Numbered from the stretch's first letter, positions 17,576-28,610 are shown. The stretch: 64,000 nucleotides of DNA from Streptomyces venezuelae (GCF_008642335.1 NZ_CP029191.1:6262001-6326000), one strand, 5' to 3'. The notes: generated from the sequence alone by a model not told the origin. Numbers and translations: made by a program.

Positions 17576-18319
17576 GTGCGTACACGACGGGTTTCGGGTG
17601 TCATCGGAGTTACCGTGCTCGCGGCGGCGCTGCTGTCGAGCTGTGGCGACAGCGACGACGACGGCTCGGACAAGCCGTTCGCCAAGGACAGCGCCGACCA
17701 GATCGCCGCCAAGGCGGTGGCGGCCACCAAGGGCGCGGACTCCATGCGCATCAAGGGCGACATGCGGCAGGAGGGCAAGCCGGTCAGCCTGGACATCGCG
17801 GTCGACCAGGAGAAGAACTGCGAGGGGACGATCGGCACCGGCGGCTCGAAGGCCGAGGTGCGGCACACGGACGGCACCTTGTACATGCGCGGCAACGAGC
17901 AGTACTGGAAGACCTCGCTGAAGAACCGGCCCGGTTCCGAGAAGGTCATCTCCAAGGTCGCCGACAAGTGGGTCAAGATGCCCGCCGACGACGCCTCGAC
18001 CGCCGGCATGTGCGACAAGCAGGGCCTGGTCGCGTCGATGGACGAGAACAAGTCCGAGCGCAAGGGCATGAAGAAGGGCGAGACGACGTCCGTCGACGGC
18101 AAGGACGCGATCGCCCTGACGAAGAAGGGCTCGGGTGGTGAGACGAACACGATGTACGTCGCCACGGAGGGCAAGCCGTACATCCTCCGCGTCTCCACGA
18201 AGGGCGGCGACGCCCCGAACGACGCGACGTTCGGCGACTACGACAAGCCGGTGAAGCCGGACACCCCGGACAAGGGCGAGACGGTCGACCTGAAGGAGCT
18301 CGCGGCTTCGGGGCAGTGA
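17576..18319 (+). CDS. Secreted lipoprotein, LppX/LolA-like
   Basis: The product is a 247-residue exported lipoprotein. The N-terminus has R-T-R-R, a hydrophobic stretch and the lipobox L-S-S-C near residue 20, followed by an acidic D/S linker. The mature part is lysine- and aspartate-rich with the pattern of LppX/LprG or LolA-type folds (hydrophobic-ligand carriers), which I infer only from overall composition. The GTG start is backed by AGGAGG about eight bases upstream. A strong hairpin follows the stop. Function is unknown. Confidence 0.8.
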   Translation: MRTRRVSGVIGVTVLAAALLSSCGDSDDDGSDKPFAKDSADQIAAKAVAATKGADSMRIKGDMRQEGKPVSLDIAVDQEKNCEGTIGTGGSKAEVRHTDGTLYMRGNEQYWKTSLKNRPGSEKVISKVADKWVKMPADDASTAGMCDKQGLVASMDENKSERKGMKKGETTSVDGKDAIALTKKGSGGETNTMYVATEGKPYILRVSTKGGDAPNDATFGDYDKPVKPDTPDKGETVDLKELAASGQ

Positions 18320-18343
18320 CCGCGTGAGCGGCGACGACGTACA

Positions 18344-18369
18344 GGGGCCCGCACCGTGGTGCGGGCCCC
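18344..18369. terminator. Bidirectional hairpin terminator
   Basis: The sequence GGGGCCCGCACC-GT-GGTGCGGGCCCC is a perfect 12-bp stem with a two-base loop. It lies between the convergent lipoprotein and HTH-MurA genes and can serve both. There is no T-tract, which is normal for Streptomyces. Confidence 0.75.
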
Positions 18370-18406
18370 AGGCCGTGGCTCGGTGCGCACCCCCGGCGTC
18401 CCGGAC

Positions 18407-19936
18407 TCAGATGTCCCGGAACGTCTCGATCTGCGCGCCCACCGAGTTCAGGCGCTCCGCCAGGTCCTCGTAGCCGCGGTTGATCACGTACACGTTGCGC
18501 AGCACCGACGTGCCCTCGGCCGCCATCATCGCGAGCAGCACGACCACGGCGGGGCGCAGGGCGGGCGGGCACATCATCTCCGCCGCGCGCCAGCGCGTCG
18601 GGCCCTCGACCAGGACGCGGTGCGGGTCCAGGAGTTGCAGGCGGCCGCCGAGGCGGTTGAGGTCCGTGAGGTAGATCGCCCGGTTGTCGTAGACCCAGTC
18701 GTGGATCAGCGTCTTGCCCTGCGCCGCCGCCGCGATGGCCGCGAAGAAGGGGACGTTGTCGATGTTCAGGCCGGGGAACGGCATCGGGTGGATCTTGTCG
18801 ATCGGCGCCTCCAGCTTGGAGGGGCGGACGGTGAGGTCGATCAGGCGCGTACGGCCGTTGTCGGCCGGGTACTCCGCGCTGCGGTCGTGGTCGAGCCCCA
18901 TCTCCTCCAGGACCGCGAGCTCGATCTCGAGGAACTCGATCGGCACCCGGCGCACCGTCAGCTCCGACTCCGTGACGACCGCGGCGGCCAGCAGGCTCAT
19001 CGCCTCGACCGGGTCCTCGGAGGGGGAGTAGTCGACGTCGACGTCGATGGTGGGGACACCGTGCACGGTCAGGGTGGTCGTGCCGATGCCCTCCACCTTG
19101 ACGCCGAGCGCCTCCAGGAAGAAGCACAGGTCCTGGACCATGTAGTTCGACGACGCGTTGCGGATGACGGTCGTGCCCGCGCCGCGCGCCGCGGCGAGCA
19201 GCGCGTTCTCGGTGACCGTGTCCCCGCGCTCGGTCAGGACGATCGGGCGGTCGGGGGAGACGTCGCGGGCGACCGTCGCGTGGTACAGCCCCTCGGTCGC
19301 CGCGATGTCCAGGCCGAACCTGCGCAGCGCGATCATGTGTGGCTCGATCGTGCGGGTGCCCAGGTCACAGCCGCCCGCGTAGGGCAGCTTGAAGTGGTCC
19401 ATGCGGTGCAGCAGCGGGCCGAGGAACATGATGATCGAGCGGGTGCGGCGGGCCGCCTCCGCGTCGATGGCGTCCATGTCCAGCTTGGCGGGCGGCACGA
19501 TCTCCAGGTCGACGCCGTCGTTGATCCAACGGGTGCGCACCCCGATGGAGTTGAGGACCTCCAGGAGGCGGTAGACCTCCTCGATGCGGGCCACGCGGCG
19601 CAGCACCGTACGGCCCTTGTTCAGGAGGGACGCACAGAGCAGCGCCACGCACGCGTTCTTGCTCGTCTTGACGTCGATGGCGCCGGAGAGCCGACGGCCG
19701 CCGACAACTCGCAGATGCATGGGGCCCGCGTACCCGAGCGAGACGATTTCACTGTCGAGAGCCTCGCCGATCCGGGCGATCATCTCAAGGCTGATGTTCT
19801 GGTTGCCGCGCTCGATGCGGTTCACGGCGCTCTGGCTGGTGCTGAGCGCCTCGGCGAGCTGCGTCTGCGTCCACCCCCGGTGCTGCCGGGCGTCGCGGAT
19901 GAGCTTGCCGATGCGTACGAGGTAGTCGTCTGCCAT
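18407..19936 (-). CDS. HTH-domain fused to MurA-like UDP-GlcNAc enolpyruvyltransferase
   Basis: This 509-residue protein joins an N-terminal XRE-type helix-turn-helix (residues about 8-60: W-T-Q-T-Q-L-A-E-A-L-S-T-S-Q-S-A-V-N-R-I-E-R-G) to a complete EPSP-synthase/MurA fold. MurA residues are kept: K93-N94 of the substrate lysine motif and the active-site cysteine C190 in A-G-G-C-D-L-G-T-R, equivalent to C115 of E. coli MurA. It may therefore be a catalytically competent MurA paralogue that also binds DNA, possibly coupling cell-wall precursor levels to transcription. A 32-bp dyad lies just upstream of its start. The S. coelicolor counterpart is, from memory, SCO5998. Confidence 0.9.
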   Translation of the reverse strand: MADDYLVRIGKLIRDARQHRGWTQTQLAEALSTSQSAVNRIERGNQNISLEMIARIGEALDSEIVSLGYAGPMHLRVVGGRRLSGAIDVKTSKNACVALLCASLLNKGRTVLRRVARIEEVYRLLEVLNSIGVRTRWINDGVDLEIVPPAKLDMDAIDAEAARRTRSIIMFLGPLLHRMDHFKLPYAGGCDLGTRTIEPHMIALRRFGLDIAATEGLYHATVARDVSPDRPIVLTERGDTVTENALLAAARGAGTTVIRNASSNYMVQDLCFFLEALGVKVEGIGTTTLTVHGVPTIDVDVDYSPSEDPVEAMSLLAAAVVTESELTVRRVPIEFLEIELAVLEEMGLDHDRSAEYPADNGRTRLIDLTVRPSKLEAPIDKIHPMPFPGLNIDNVPFFAAIAAAAQGKTLIHDWVYDNRAIYLTDLNRLGGRLQLLDPHRVLVEGPTRWRAAEMMCPPALRPAVVVLLAMMAAEGTSVLRNVYVINRGYEDLAERLNSVGAQIETFRDI

Positions 19937-19940
19937 GAGT

Positions 19941-19972
19941 CGTACGTTATCTCAGATATGAGATGTCGTACG
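19941..19972. promoter_or_regulatory. Extended dyad upstream of HTH-MurA, candidate autoregulatory operator
   Basis: The core is ATCTCA-GATA-TGAGAT (19949-19964), a perfect 6-bp dyad. It is flanked symmetrically by CGTACG on both sides (19941-19946 and 19967-19972). It begins five bases upstream of the ATG of the HTH-MurA gene, so a bound protein would block expression. Its TATCTC...GAGAT half-sites resemble the palindrome before acnA. Confidence 0.6.
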
Positions 19973-20044
19973 CGCTGGGGTAGGCCATCCGAGGATCGGC
20001 CGTAAGAGGGGCCTTTTCTCCGGTGCACGGGTGCACGGGGAAGC

Positions 20045-21991
20045 TCAGCCGCAGCCGCACGAGGCGTGCCGGCCGTGCACCGACGCGTACGCCGTGGGCC
20101 GGGGCCCCGCCGCCGCCCGCGTCACTCGGGCGGCGGCCGCGCGTCCTGCCGACGACTGCGCGTCGTGCACCACTGTGCCTCCGACGAGCGTCATGCGCAC
20201 CTCGGACGAGCTGATATCGGCCACCGGACACCGCGTCACATCGCGGTCGAGCAGCACGAGATCGGCCGCTTTTCCCCTCTCCACGGTGCCGGTGAGGTGG
20301 TCCGAGCGGAGCTGACGCGCGGTGCCCAAGGTGTGCATGAGCAGGGACGACGTACGGCTGAGGCCTTCCTCCGCGCGGTACAGGTCGCCCTCGCCCTCCA
20401 TGCCCTCGCGGTCGATCGCGGTGCGGATCTGGTTCCAGACCTGCAGAGGGTCGACCGGCCAGTCCGAGCCACCCGCGAGCGCCGCGCGCCGGTCCCGGAG
20501 ACTGCGCGCCGGGTACTGCCAACGGTGGCGCCGGGCCCCGATGTAGGGCAGCAGGGCGTCCATCGTCCAGGTGTTGCGGGCGGCCCACTGGAGCTGCATG
20601 CAGGCGACGACGCCGAGCGCTGCGAACCGCGGCAGGTCGCCGGGATCGACCAGTTGGAGGTGGGCAGTGGTGTTGCGGAGATCACGGCGGCCGGTCTTCC
20701 GCAGGGCGTACGCGTACCCGTCGAGGGACGTGCGCACGGCGCGGTCGCCGATGGCGTGCGCGTGCATCTGCCAGCCCTCGGCGTTGAAGGCGGCGCTGAG
20801 CCGTCCGTAGTCCGCCGCCGACACGTACAGGTCGCCGCGGTGGTCCGTGGGGCGGCCGTCCTTGTCGAGGTACGGCTGAAGGAGCGCGGCGGTCTGCGCC
20901 GGGTACTCGATGACGCCGTCGAGGAACACCTTGACGGTCCCGAAGCGCAGTCCGCGTACGTCCCGGAACTCCGCCCGCAGCTTTTTCGCGTACGCGAGTG
21001 CCGCGGCCGGATCCCTCGTCATGTCGGTCTCGACGCGCAGGGCGGGCACGATGCGCTGGAGCAGCCGGTCCGACGCGGCGAGCCGCTGATACAGCTTCAG
21101 CTCATCGCGCCCCACGACGGCTTCCATGAACGTGGTGACCCCGGACGCGGCGGCCTCGGCGAGAGTTTTCGCGGCGGCATCCGCCAACCGGGTCTCGTCC
21201 GGCTCGGGGATGTGCCGCGAGACGAGCGGCTGGGCGTCGTCCTTGAGCACGCCGGTCGGCTTGCCGTCCGCACCCTTCACGATCTTGCCGCCGACCGGGT
21301 CGGGCGTGGCCGCGGTGATCTTCGCGATGTCCAGGGCCCGCTGATTGGCCCACAGGTTGTGGCCGTCGCCGCCGCGCAGCGCGATGGGACGGCGGGTCGG
21401 CAGGGTGTCGAGCATCGTGTGGTGCGGGGCGGTGCCGTGCGGCAGGAGCCCGACCGGATTCCAGTCCTCCACGACGAGCCACCCGTCGGGCTCCTGCTCC
21501 GCCGAGTCCTTCAGGAACCCCGTCAGCGTCTTGTGCAGCTCCTCGACGGTCTGCTCGGCACCCGCGAGCGAGGGCCGCAGCGACCGGCTCGCCGCGTCCA
21601 TCGGGTGGGCGTGCCCGTCGTGGATGCCGCTCATGAGGGTGCCGCCCGCCGCGTCCACGACGGCCGTGTCCCGCCCGACGTGCCGCTTGACGGCGGCGTC
21701 CGAACCGACGGCGAGGATCCGCCCGTCCCGCCCGACGGCCACGGCCTCGTGCCGGGTCGCGTGGCCCGAAGTGCCGGTGAACACGCGGGCGTTGTGGACG
21801 ACGAGGGCGGCGGAGCGGCGGCGGGAGGAGGGGGACGCGGCGGATTCGGGGGCGGCCGCGGCGGCGGGACCGGCCGCGGTGACGATGCCTGCCGCTCCTG
21901 CGGCACCCACGGCTCCGGCGGCGGCGAGGAGACCCCTCCGCGAGAGGGGAGAGGGCTGGGCGGGGACTTCGTACGACGGGGACACGACCAC
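20045..21991 (-). CDS. Tat-exported amidohydrolase (YtcJ-like)
   Basis: This metal-dependent amidohydrolase is about 648 residues long. The N-terminus has the twin-arginine motif L-S-R-R-G-L-L followed by an Ala/Gly-rich hydrophobic segment and Ala-rich cleavage region, so it is probably exported. The catalytic domain shows H-D-G-H-A-H-P near residue 130, D-G-V-I-E near 350, H-A-H-A-I-G-D near 407 and G-G-S-D-W-P-V near 510. Substrate is unknown; the family acts on cyclic amides and related compounds. Start choice is uncertain: GTG at 21991 lies five bases after GGAG. It is divergent from a LacI-type regulator, its likely controller. Confidence 0.85.
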   Translation of the reverse strand: MVVSPSYEVPAQPSPLSRRGLLAAAGAVGAAGAAGIVTAAGPAAAAAPESAASPSSRRRSAALVVHNARVFTGTSGHATRHEAVAVGRDGRILAVGSDAAVKRHVGRDTAVVDAAGGTLMSGIHDGHAHPMDAASRSLRPSLAGAEQTVEELHKTLTGFLKDSAEQEPDGWLVVEDWNPVGLLPHGTAPHHTMLDTLPTRRPIALRGGDGHNLWANQRALDIAKITAATPDPVGGKIVKGADGKPTGVLKDDAQPLVSRHIPEPDETRLADAAAKTLAEAAASGVTTFMEAVVGRDELKLYQRLAASDRLLQRIVPALRVETDMTRDPAAALAYAKKLRAEFRDVRGLRFGTVKVFLDGVIEYPAQTAALLQPYLDKDGRPTDHRGDLYVSAADYGRLSAAFNAEGWQMHAHAIGDRAVRTSLDGYAYALRKTGRRDLRNTTAHLQLVDPGDLPRFAALGVVACMQLQWAARNTWTMDALLPYIGARRHRWQYPARSLRDRRAALAGGSDWPVDPLQVWNQIRTAIDREGMEGEGDLYRAEEGLSRTSSLLMHTLGTARQLRSDHLTGTVERGKAADLVLLDRDVTRCPVADISSSEVRMTLVGGTVVHDAQSSAGRAAAARVTRAAAGPRPTAYASVHGRHASCGCG

Positions 21992-22091
21992 ACACACTCC
22001 AAGGCGTAGCGGGACCGATGAGGAAGGTGGACGGAACCCTCGACGAGTAATCCGTTAACCAGAACCCGCCCCGGACGACGGATTCCGTACG

Positions 22092-23102
22092 ATGTGCCGC
22101 GTGCCAGGGCCGACACTCGCCGACATAGCCCGCGCCGCGGAGGTCTCGACGGCGACGGTCTCGCACGCCCTCAACGGCACCGGCAGGGTCGGCGACGCCA
22201 CCCGCCGCCGGGTCCGCGAGACGGCGACCCGCCTCGGCTACGGCACGCCGGGCCCGCCCCGCACCCGCACGCTCGGCATCGCGGTCACCACGTTCCCCGC
22301 CGCCTGGAACTACACGGACATCGCCTACTTCTCACGAGCCCTCACGGCCGCCACCTCCGCCGCCCACGCCCGCGGCTACGCCCTCATCACCCTCCCCGCC
22401 GACCGCGCCGCCGACGACTCCTGGCACCACCTCGCCGTCGACGGCATGCTGATCATGGACAGTCCGCGCGGCGACCCGATGGTCCGCGCCCTGCGCGCCC
22501 GCGGCATCCCGCTCGTCTTCGACGGCGTCCCCGGCGACCCGCGCCCCGGCGACCACTGGGTCGACAACGACCACGAGTCGGCCACCCGCGAGGTGCTCGA
22601 CCACCTCGCGGCGTCCGGTGCCCGCCGCGTCGCCCTGCAGTCCGGCAGCGGCGACGAGCACTACGCGCACGCGGTGACGGCGGCGTACGAACGCTGGTGC
22701 GCGGACCGCACCACGCCCCCGCTCGTCGTGCCCTTCGACGTGACCGACGACGAGGGCCACGCGTTCGACGCGCTGCTGAGGGGAACCGAGGGCCGCGTCG
22801 ACGCCGTCTACGCCGCGTACGACCCCGGGGGCCGCCAGCTCCTCGCCGCCGCGGCCCGCCACGGCCTGCGCGTGCCGGACGACCTGCGCGTGGTCTGCGC
22901 GAGCGAGGACCCCGCCTACGCGGAGACGACCCCGCCCGTGACGACGCTGACCCTCTCCCCGGAACAGATGGCCCACACCGCCGTGGCGCTCCTCGTCGCC
23001 CTGATCGAAGACTCCGGCACGGCACCGCCGAACCCGGTGACGGTCCCGACGACCCTGATCCGACGAGCATCATCGACCACACGCCCCCCTCACCCCGCCT
23101 GA
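22092..23102 (+). CDS. LacI-family transcriptional regulator
   Basis: This is a 336-residue repressor. The LacI helix-turn-helix is at residues about 7-30 (T-L-A-D-I-A-R-A-A-E-V-S-T-A-T-V-S-H-A-L-N-G) and a periplasmic-binding-protein-like effector domain follows. The ATG at 22092 and GTG at 22101 are both possible starts. It lies about 100 bp from and divergent to the Tat amidohydrolase, which suggests it regulates that gene in response to a small molecule. I see no perfect LacI operator in the shared promoter, only short AATCCG/CGGATT arms at 22049 and 22079. Confidence 0.9.
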   Translation: MCRVPGPTLADIARAAEVSTATVSHALNGTGRVGDATRRRVRETATRLGYGTPGPPRTRTLGIAVTTFPAAWNYTDIAYFSRALTAATSAAHARGYALITLPADRAADDSWHHLAVDGMLIMDSPRGDPMVRALRARGIPLVFDGVPGDPRPGDHWVDNDHESATREVLDHLAASGARRVALQSGSGDEHYAHAVTAAYERWCADRTTPPLVVPFDVTDDEGHAFDALLRGTEGRVDAVYAAYDPGGRQLLAAAARHGLRVPDDLRVVCASEDPAYAETTPPVTTLTLSPEQMAHTAVALLVALIEDSGTAPPNPVTVPTTLIRRASSTTRPPHPA

Positions 23103-23245
23103 GCCCCCGCCGCCACGAAAACCGAGCCGACAATCCCGCAGCCCGCCCCCCCCCCGCCGACGCCCCGTCTTCGGCCCCCCCCGCGGCGGCCGGTGTCCGT
23201 CCCGGCGGGGCTGGCGGTGCGTGCGTGCCCCAGGCCGCGCGCCTC

Positions 23246-23842
23246 TCAGCCCGCCCCAGGCGCCGCCGCCGCGAGGGCCTGGCCGACGATCCTGCGGACC
23301 TCCGCGGTCGGCGGCGCACCGCGCTCGCACCCCGCGAACAGCAGATGTCCGCTCCCGATGAGCGTGAACGCGAGCGTGTCGGGGTCGGAGTCGGGGGCGA
23401 GCCGGCCGAGGGCGCGCTCCGTCGCGAGGTAGGCGGCGAGCACGGTGCCCGCCTCCGTCAGGAGCGGGATGCCGACCGGCGTGGTCCGGCGCAGCCGCGC
23501 CCGCAGCGCGTCCCGCGAGGTGACCAGGGCGAGAACGCCCAGCGCGAGCGGCCCGAACAGGTCCGTCAGCGCGGCGGCGACGTTGTCGACGACGGTGCCG
23601 GTCCCCGCCGCCCCGCGCAGTGCCGCGCCCCGCTCCTCCACCTCGCCGATCCGGTCGCGCACCAGCTCGGCGAGGAACGCGTCGAAGTCGTCGAAGTGCC
23701 GGTGCAGGACCCCCTTCGCGCACCCCGCCTCCGTGGTGACCGCCCGGCTGGTCAGCGCGTTCGGCCCGTCCCGGAGCAGGACGCGCTCGGCGGCGGCGAA
23801 CAGCTGCTCGCGCACGTCGCGGATGGCCACCCCTGTGGGCAC
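23246..23842 (-). CDS. TetR-family transcriptional regulator
   Basis: This is a 198-residue repressor with an N-terminal TetR helix-turn-helix (L-T-S-R-A-V-T-T-E-A-G-C-A-K-G-V-L-H-R-H-F) at about residues 27-47 and an all-helical ligand domain. The GTG at 23842 (V-P-T-G-V-A-I-R) has a GAGG about ten bases upstream; the open frame extends upstream only as antisense of the methyltransferase. It is divergent from the methyltransferase gene, with twin palindromes in the 75-bp gap that look like its operators. Confidence 0.88.
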   Translation of the reverse strand: MPTGVAIRDVREQLFAAAERVLLRDGPNALTSRAVTTEAGCAKGVLHRHFDDFDAFLAELVRDRIGEVEERGAALRGAAGTGTVVDNVAAALTDLFGPLALGVLALVTSRDALRARLRRTTPVGIPLLTEAGTVLAAYLATERALGRLAPDSDPDTLAFTLIGSGHLLFAGCERGAPPTAEVRRIVGQALAAAAPGAG

Positions 23843-23886
23843 GTCGGTCCCGCCTCTCTGCCGTACGACCACACCCGGCCATTGAC

Positions 23887-23926
23887 GAGTGGGCGCGCGC
23901 CCACTCAGAGTGGGCGCATGCCCACT
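23887..23926. promoter_or_regulatory. Twin palindromic operators between TetR and methyltransferase genes
   Basis: Site 1 (23887-23906) is the perfect 20-bp palindrome GAGTGGGCGCGCGCCCACTC. Site 2 (23909-23926) is the near-perfect AGTGGGCGCATGCCCACT. Their centres are 21 bp apart, two helical turns, as expected for two dimers on one DNA face. Site 2 contains the ATG of the methyltransferase, so binding would directly block that gene. The TetR protein encoded alongside is the natural ligand. Confidence 0.7.
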
Positions 23927-24712
23927 ATCCCTGAAAACCGCCCGCACCGACACCGTCGGATGGCGGAGTCCTTCGGCGCGGACGCCGAGCGCTACGACCG
24001 CGCCCGCCCCCGCTACCCCGACGAGCTCGTCCGCCACATCGCCGCGACCGCCCCCGGTCCCGCCGTCCTCGACGTCGGCTGCGGCACCGGAATCGTCGCC
24101 CGGCAGCTGCGCGCGGCAGGGTGCGAGGTGCTCGGTGTCGAGCCCGACGCGCGGATGGCGGACCTGGCGAGGCGGCTCGGCACGGAGGTCGAGCCCGGGA
24201 CCTTCGAGGAGTGGGACCCGGCGGGCCGTACGTTCGACGCGGTGGTCGCAGGCCAGGCCTGGCACTGGGTCGACCCGGTCGTGGGAGCGGCGAAGGCGGC
24301 GCGGGTCCTGCGCCCCGGCGGCCTCCTCGCGGCGTTCTGGAACATGCACGAGCCACCGCCCGCCGTGGCGGACGCGTTCGCCGACGCGTTCCTCGCCGTG
24401 GCGCCCGACGCGCCGTTCGACGTCCGCGCGAAGCCGAGCCCGGACCCGCTGCTCGACGTGACCGCCGACGGCATCCGTGCCACGCGCGCCTTCGGCGACC
24501 CCGGGCGACGGTCGTACGCGTGGGAGTGGACGTACACCCGCGACGCCTGGCTGGACCAGCTGCCCACCCAGGGCGCGCTCACCCGCCTCCCGGCGGAAGC
24601 GCGGTCGGAGGTACTCGCGGCCGTGGGCGCCGCCGTCGACACGCTGGGCGGCAGCTTCACCATGCGCTACACGACCGTGGCGCTCACCGCCCGGACCGCG
24701 GGCGCCTCGTGA
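23918..24712 (+). CDS. Class I SAM-dependent methyltransferase
   Basis: This 264-residue protein has a Rossmann-type SAM-binding motif L-D-V-G-C-G-T-G-I near residue 44 and the family start M-A-E-S-F-G-x-D-A-E-R-Y-D-R-A-R-P. The acceptor is unknown. The ATG at 23918 lies inside an operator palindrome and has no clear Shine-Dalgarno, so the message may be leaderless. An in-frame ATG at 23960 is the alternative start. Divergent TetR control suggests induction by a small molecule, perhaps a compound the enzyme methylates. Confidence 0.88.
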   Translation: MPTIPENRPHRHRRMAESFGADAERYDRARPRYPDELVRHIAATAPGPAVLDVGCGTGIVARQLRAAGCEVLGVEPDARMADLARRLGTEVEPGTFEEWDPAGRTFDAVVAGQAWHWVDPVVGAAKAARVLRPGGLLAAFWNMHEPPPAVADAFADAFLAVAPDAPFDVRAKPSPDPLLDVTADGIRATRAFGDPGRRSYAWEWTYTRDAWLDQLPTQGALTRLPAEARSEVLAAVGAAVDTLGGSFTMRYTTVALTARTAGAS

Positions 24713-24763
24713 CGCAGGGCATGCGGGCGCGCCTCGTCGGACCGAGGGGTCATGTACTAGAGT

Positions 24764-24781
24764 TATCTCGACATCGAGATA
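24764..24781. promoter_or_regulatory. Perfect 18-bp palindrome upstream of acnA
   Basis: TATCTCGACATCGAGATA is perfectly self-complementary apart from the central CA. It lies about 130 bp before the aconitase start, close to where a promoter is expected. The half-sites TATCTC/GAGATA are also found in the dyad before the HTH-MurA gene at 19949. The regulator is unknown. Confidence 0.6.
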
Positions 24782-24823
24782 TCTGCCGAGGCGCACCAGA
24801 AGCCGCCACTCGGTAAGGGTTAC

Positions 24824-24842
24824 CTAACTAAGCCTTACCTTA
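24824..24842. promoter_or_regulatory. Candidate iron box (DmdR/IdeR-type) upstream of acnA
   Basis: The 19-mer CTAACTAAGCCTTACCTTA matches 12 of 19 positions of the remembered DtxR-family consensus TTAGGTTAGGCTAACCTAA (its reverse strand 13 of 19). It lies about 70 bp upstream of the aconitase start. Aconitase carries an iron-sulphur cluster and is iron-regulated in related actinobacteria, so the site is plausible but unproven. Confidence 0.4.
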
Positions 24843-24843
24843 G

Positions 24844-27624
<2,781 letters not shown>

Positions 27625-27644
27625 GCGATCGACTACGGCAGTTG

Positions 27645-27683
27645 AGGGCCGCACCCCCGGGCATGTCCCGGGGGTGCGGCCCT
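27645..27683. terminator. Strong hairpin terminator after acnA
   Basis: A perfect 17-bp stem (AGGGCCGCACCCCCGGG and its complement) encloses the five-base loop CATGT. It separates acnA from the convergent repeat-protein gene. Confidence 0.85.
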
Positions 27684-27716
27684 CGCCGCGTCCTCGGCCC
27701 CCCGACGTACGGCTGA

Positions 27717-28487
27717 TCAGCTCAGCGGAATGCTCTTCACGGCCGACAGCAGCGGCACGAGGACGTAGTCACCGTTGCCCGCACCGCACACGGGCCGTGT
27801 GTCGACGGTGTCGGAGATGTTCGTGCCGGTCGTGTACCGCTTGTCCGGCGCGGGCACCACGCTCGTCATGTGGCTCTTGAGCCGCTCCGAGTAGTACACG
27901 CACTGGTGCAGGTTGAGGCGGCTGCCCGCGGTCAGGTCCAGGGGCAGGGAGCCCGAGAGACCCGGGTTGGGCACATGGCTGCCGTTGCCGGGACCGCAGG
28001 TCGGGGAGGTCTCCTTGCTGTTCGATACTTTCGTGCCGGTGGAGTAGCGCCCGTCGCCGCTCGGCGTCACCAGGGTGGTGAAGCGGTCGGTGCTCGCGCT
28101 CCGGTAGTAGTCGCACTGCTGGAGGTTGAGGTAGCGCCCGGTCCCCAGGTTCAGCGCTTTGACGCCGTGCAGGACCGGCACGGGCACGTGATTGCCGTTC
28201 CCCGCGCCGCAGGCCGCCGTGGTGTCGGCGGTGGCGGAGTGCTTCGTGCCGGTCGAGTAGCGGCCGTCGCCGCTCGGGGTGACGAACGTGTTGAAGTGGT
28301 CGTCGAGGCTGCTCGCGTAGTACGCGCACTGGTGCAGGTTCAGATAGCCGGAGGCGGCGACCGCCGACTCCTGAGCGCCCAGGTCCCGGGCCACGGCAAC
28401 AGGCGCCGTCGTACCCACGAATGTCCCCACGCCGACCGCGAGGGCGAGTACCGGTCGCCACGCGCGCGTGGCCTTCCGTCGCATCAT
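27717..28487 (-). CDS. Secreted protein of three 71-residue repeats, unknown function
   Basis: A 256-residue exported protein: basic N-terminus, hydrophobic segment (about 12-33) and an Ala-x-Ala cleavage region near residue 33. The mature part is three tandem repeats. Each has L-N-L-x-Q-C-x-Y-Y, then V-T-P-S-G-D-G-R-Y-S-T-G-T-K and C-G-x-G-N-G. First cysteines are at 54, 125 and 196 (exact 71-residue period); second cysteines are at 93, 164 and 234, so one disulphide per repeat is likely. The third repeat is the most diverged. I do not recognise the family; the Y-Y and glycine/asparagine motifs might suggest a binding role. An ATG-ATG start follows GGGAG. Confidence 0.8.
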   Translation of the reverse strand: MMRRKATRAWRPVLALAVGVGTFVGTTAPVAVARDLGAQESAVAASGYLNLHQCAYYASSLDDHFNTFVTPSGDGRYSTGTKHSATADTTAACGAGNGNHVPVPVLHGVKALNLGTGRYLNLQQCDYYRSASTDRFTTLVTPSGDGRYSTGTKVSNSKETSPTCGPGNGSHVPNPGLSGSLPLDLTAGSRLNLHQCVYYSERLKSHMTSVVPAPDKRYTTGTNISDTVDTRPVCGAGNGDYVLVPLLSAVKSIPLS

Positions 28488-28610
28488 TTCGGTTCTCCCG
28501 TCCGGGTGCGGGCTGCGCTCTGGAACCGTCCCGCACTTCCTGCGACGAAGGTCCCAGGGGCACCCCGCACCCCGGTATCCCGAAACCTGGGGATTGGCGG
28601 ATACGCGCCG

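Noticed and set aside
23103..23245. C-rich stretch between the LacI and TetR genes
   Set aside because: Runs of C are low-complexity DNA at the junction of two convergent genes; no gene, repeat family or clear hairpin is visible.
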